Positions 62,183 to 64,000 of a stretch of 64,000 nucleotides of DNA are shown one piece after another. The stretch is taken from assembly GCA_002127285.1 (NCBI GenBank), contig NFUW01000002.1, forward strand, positions 1,853,605 through 1,917,604, given 5' to 3'. A model generated the notes under the pieces. That model saw only the letters and a program-made list of their open reading frames with translations, searched no databases and was not told the origin of the DNA. The stretch's first letter is position 1. Every line of letters starts with the position of its first letter. Source of the stretch: Chitinophagaceae bacterium IBVUCB1 (GTDB taxonomy: Bacteria; Bacteroidota; Bacteroidia; Chitinophagales; Chitinophagaceae). The position numbers and the translations under genes are program-made.

Positions 62183-62278
62183 CAAATATGCAACCCGCAA
62201 CAAGGGGTTGCCAAATAAAACGAGGCGTTTAACCCTTCGTTTAAAATCGGTTAACGACTGCCTTTGTTAAGCATTAAC
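62183..62278 (-). promoter_or_regulatory. GTTAAC-box promoter 4 of a shared regulon (minus strand)
   Basis: Read on the minus strand: GTTAAT (62278-62273), GTTAAC (62255-62250) and GTTAAA (62233-62228), with spacings of 23 and 22. The -7 element CATATTTG is at 62190-62183, exactly 37 bases after the last box. The 23/22 pattern matches promoter 2, whose peptide is homologous. Confidence 0.65.
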
Positions 62279-62312
62279 CAATCGTTAAGAAATGCTTTGG
62301 AGATAATAACAA

Positions 62313-62333
62313 AACCCGCTACTGTAGCGGGTT
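62313..62333 (-). terminator. terminator of the large T9SS gene at the window edge
   Basis: AACCCGCT and AGCGGGTT form an 8-bp stem with a 5-base loop, followed on the minus strand by TTTTGTTATT. It is 28 bases after the stop at 62361. Confidence 0.8.
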
Positions 62334-62360
62334 CTGAAATGAAATATAGTTTGGTGTATA

Positions 62361-64000
62361 TTACTCCTTTACCACCTTCACCTGCAGCCTGTTGCCTTTA
62401 TTGTCATCCAGCAATAAGATGTAGTTGCCTGGGATGAGGTTTTGCGTGTTCAGTGTTTCTGTTTGGTTGATGGCTGTTTTGCGTAGTAGTGTTTTGCCAG
62501 TAACATCATTCAATTGTATAATTGTGCCTGATTGTATGCCCTCTATTATCAGCAGGTTTTTCACTGGGTTTGGATAGATATTGGGTGCTTTGCCTGCCCA
62601 TGCGCTTTTCACACCCGTACTTATCTTCAGCCTGATAGAGTTGCTCGTAACCTTGCTTGGTTGCGGACAGATGTAGCTGCTCGTTACCTCGCAGCTTATC
62701 CGGTCATTGTCCGTCAGGTTCGTTGCTCCCCATGTATTGCTCAATGCACCTGTCAGATTTTGGTTGTTGCGCTTCCACTGATAGGTCGGGTTATTGCCCG
62801 CGTTGGTGGCGGTAGCGGTGAAGGTGAGCAGCAGTCCATACCATGCTATGCTATCGGGGCTGACTGTTATCGTTACACTCGGGGTGATGTAGGGCATCAC
62901 CGTCATTTGTATGCCATTGCTGTTCACAGGTGTAGTACATGCAGCACCTGTGCCGGGTATCAGTTTTACGCTATATACATCGCCCGTGCTGATGCCTGTG
63001 GCTGCGTAGGTGCTGTTGGTAGCTCCCGCTACGGAGTTGCCGTTTTTGTACCACTGGTAGCCAAAGCCTGTGCCTGCATTGGTGGGTACTGCCGTAAAAC
63101 TGGCACTGCCCGTTGTATTGCCGCATACCGTATCGTTTGGGCTGGGGAAGATGTTGACGCTCGGACCTGTTACCATCGCTACGGTGGTGGTAGCAGGGCT
63201 GCCGTTGCAGCCGTTGACGGTGGCATATACGCTGTATGTACCTGCATAGGCAAGCGTGGCGGCGGGTATAACGGGGTTTCTTACATTGCTTGTAAAGCCA
63301 TTAGGGCCGCTCCATGTATAGGTGGCGGCGGGTATGCTGCTGGCGCTCAGTTCTATATCGCTGCCTATGCAGTAGGGGCCGCTATTGCTTGCCATGGGTA
63401 TGGCAGTAATAGCAAATACGGTAGCATTAGTGGTATCTCTGCGGCTGCAGCCGTTCAGGGTGGCTGTTACGATGTAGTTGCCCGCATCGGCAGTAGTTAC
63501 ACTTGTTCTGTTAGGGCTTTGGCTGGTGCTGCTAAAGCTGTTAGGCCCTGTCCACGACCATGAAACGCCCGATGTGGCGGTAGATGCACTCAGGTTGAGC
63601 GTTGCACCTGTACAGAGCGATGTATCGTTATTGGCAACGGGTTTCTGTGGCAGGGGTTTTACGGTTACCGTTGTGGTGTCTTTGCTTACGCATCCCTGGT
63701 TGGTTGTCATGGTTACGATATACTGCCCGCTATGGACGGTGGTGCTATTGCCTGTCTTGGGGTTTTGTAAAGTACTGGTGAACGACAATGGCCCTGCCCA
63801 ACTGAATGTAGTGCCTGCGGTAGATGTATTGCTGAACAGTCTGACGGTATCGGGCTCGCAGAGGGGGCTGTTGCTGCTGACGGTGCGGTTGGCAGCCAGT
63901 GCTTTCACTTGTATGTTGCTGCCGTTATCAAAAGATATGCTGCTTGGGTTGCTGCTGACGATACGGATGCGGTAACCTGTACCACCCGCCGTAGTACGGG
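62361..64000 (-). CDS. large T9SS-secreted Ig-like repeat protein (5' end outside window)
   Basis: At least 546 codons are open to the window edge, with no start. The visible part begins YRIRIVSSNPSS, which is also how a domain of the 8264-12220 protein goes (YRIRIISSAPRD). There are about five Ig/PKD-like repeats (TFSWAGPLSFTST, SWSWTGPNSFSST, TYTWSGPNGFTSN, GYQWYKNGNSV). A T9SS type A domain ends it (IYPNPVKNLLIIEG ... LIPGNYILLLDDN). It is probably an adhesin-like surface protein. Confidence 0.88.
   Translation of the reverse strand, partial: RTTAGGTGYRIRIVSSNPSSISFDNGSNIQVKALAANRTVSSNSPLCEPDTVRLFSNTSTAGTTFSWAGPLSFTSTLQNPKTGNSTTVHSGQYIVTMTTNQGCVSKDTTTVTVKPLPQKPVANNDTSLCTGATLNLSASTATSGVSWSWTGPNSFSSTSQSPNRTSVTTADAGNYIVTATLNGCSRRDTTNATVFAITAIPMASNSGPYCIGSDIELSASSIPAATYTWSGPNGFTSNVRNPVIPAATLAYAGTYSVYATVNGCNGSPATTTVAMVTGPSVNIFPSPNDTVCGNTTGSASFTAVPTNAGTGFGYQWYKNGNSVAGATNSTYAATGISTGDVYSVKLIPGTGAACTTPVNSNGIQMTVMPYITPSVTITVSPDSIAWYGLLLTFTATATNAGNNPTYQWKRNNQNLTGALSNTWGATNLTDNDRISCEVTSSYICPQPSKVTSNSIRLKISTGVKSAWAGKAPNIYPNPVKNLLIIEGIQSGTIIQLNDVTGKTLLRKTAINQTETLNTQNLIPGNYILLLDDNKGNRLQVKVVKE

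Noticed and set aside
62532..63563. 343-codon open frame antisense to the large T9SS gene
   Set aside because: Composition is dominated by Cys, Gly, Tyr and Arg from antisense reading of repeats; no motif, and the sense frame is a clear Ig-like/T9SS protein.
1..64000. tRNA, rRNA, CRISPR array, prophage or full insertion sequence
   Set aside because: No cloverleaf with a GGTTCRA-type arm, no spaced direct repeats of CRISPR kind, and no transposase or phage protein was seen in reading both strands.

Overview
The window looks like chromosomal DNA of a member of the Bacteroidota, probably close to Chitinophagaceae. The reasons are several secreted proteins with C-terminal type IX secretion (T9SS) sorting domains, promoters of the TAnnTTTG type, no clear Shine-Dalgarno sites, a fused SecDF, DUF6157 and MbnP-type proteins, and CPBP and PAP2-like membrane proteins typical of that phylum. 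No tRNA, rRNA, CRISPR array, prophage or intact insertion sequence was seen.

Layout. 1-6.5 kb: the start of homogentisate dioxygenase (cut by the window edge), a Crp/Fnr regulator, a CPBP protease, a PAP2-like lipid enzyme, a Na/Pi-cotransporter-like protein, an OmpA-type lipoprotein, DUF6157, a tiny zinc-ribbon membrane protein, and a repeat-rich spacer. 6.5-17.4 kb: formate-tetrahydrofolate ligase and several secreted proteins, including a 1318-aa SBBP/Ig-like T9SS protein. 17.6-25.3 kb: a 32-aa membrane peptide, terC-pyrD, a second small secreted protein, an MlaE-type permease and secDF. 25.5-34 kb: an M43-type T9SS metalloprotease, two tandem GT39-like membrane glycosyltransferases and two secreted unknowns. 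34.1-37.8 kb: paaZ and an enoyl-CoA hydratase-like gene, separated by a higBA toxin-antitoxin pair. 37.8-46.2 kb: an exopolysaccharide/O-antigen locus (three glycosyltransferases, polymerase-like protein, flippase, ligase-like protein, initiating sugar transferase). 46.3-50.7 kb: a universal stress protein and a two-component cluster. 50.8-55.6 kb: glutaminyl cyclase and an arsenic operon (arsR, Cys-Cys peptide, arsM, phosphoesterase, DUF2490, aquaporin). 55.7-59.6 kb: a likely metal-related lipoprotein cluster with an MbnP protein. 59.7-64 kb: more secreted proteins, two tiny membrane peptides, and the 3' end of another large T9SS protein.

The most interesting signal is a previously unlabelled regulon. 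Four separate promoters (near 12.4, 17.6, 20.6 and 62.2 kb) have GTTAAC-type boxes repeated at exactly 22 bp, and in each the proximal box ends exactly 37 bases before a CAT[A/C]TTTG -7 element. The four units encode two paralogous small secreted proteins and two homologous 20-32-aa membrane peptides ending in AVN[F/I]. The spacing resembles the direct repeats bound by LytTR-type response regulators, but the regulator is not in this window. The second signal is an arsenic operon that has no arsB or arsC and carries a 31-aa peptide with four Cys-Cys pairs directly behind a duplicate of the arsR operator.
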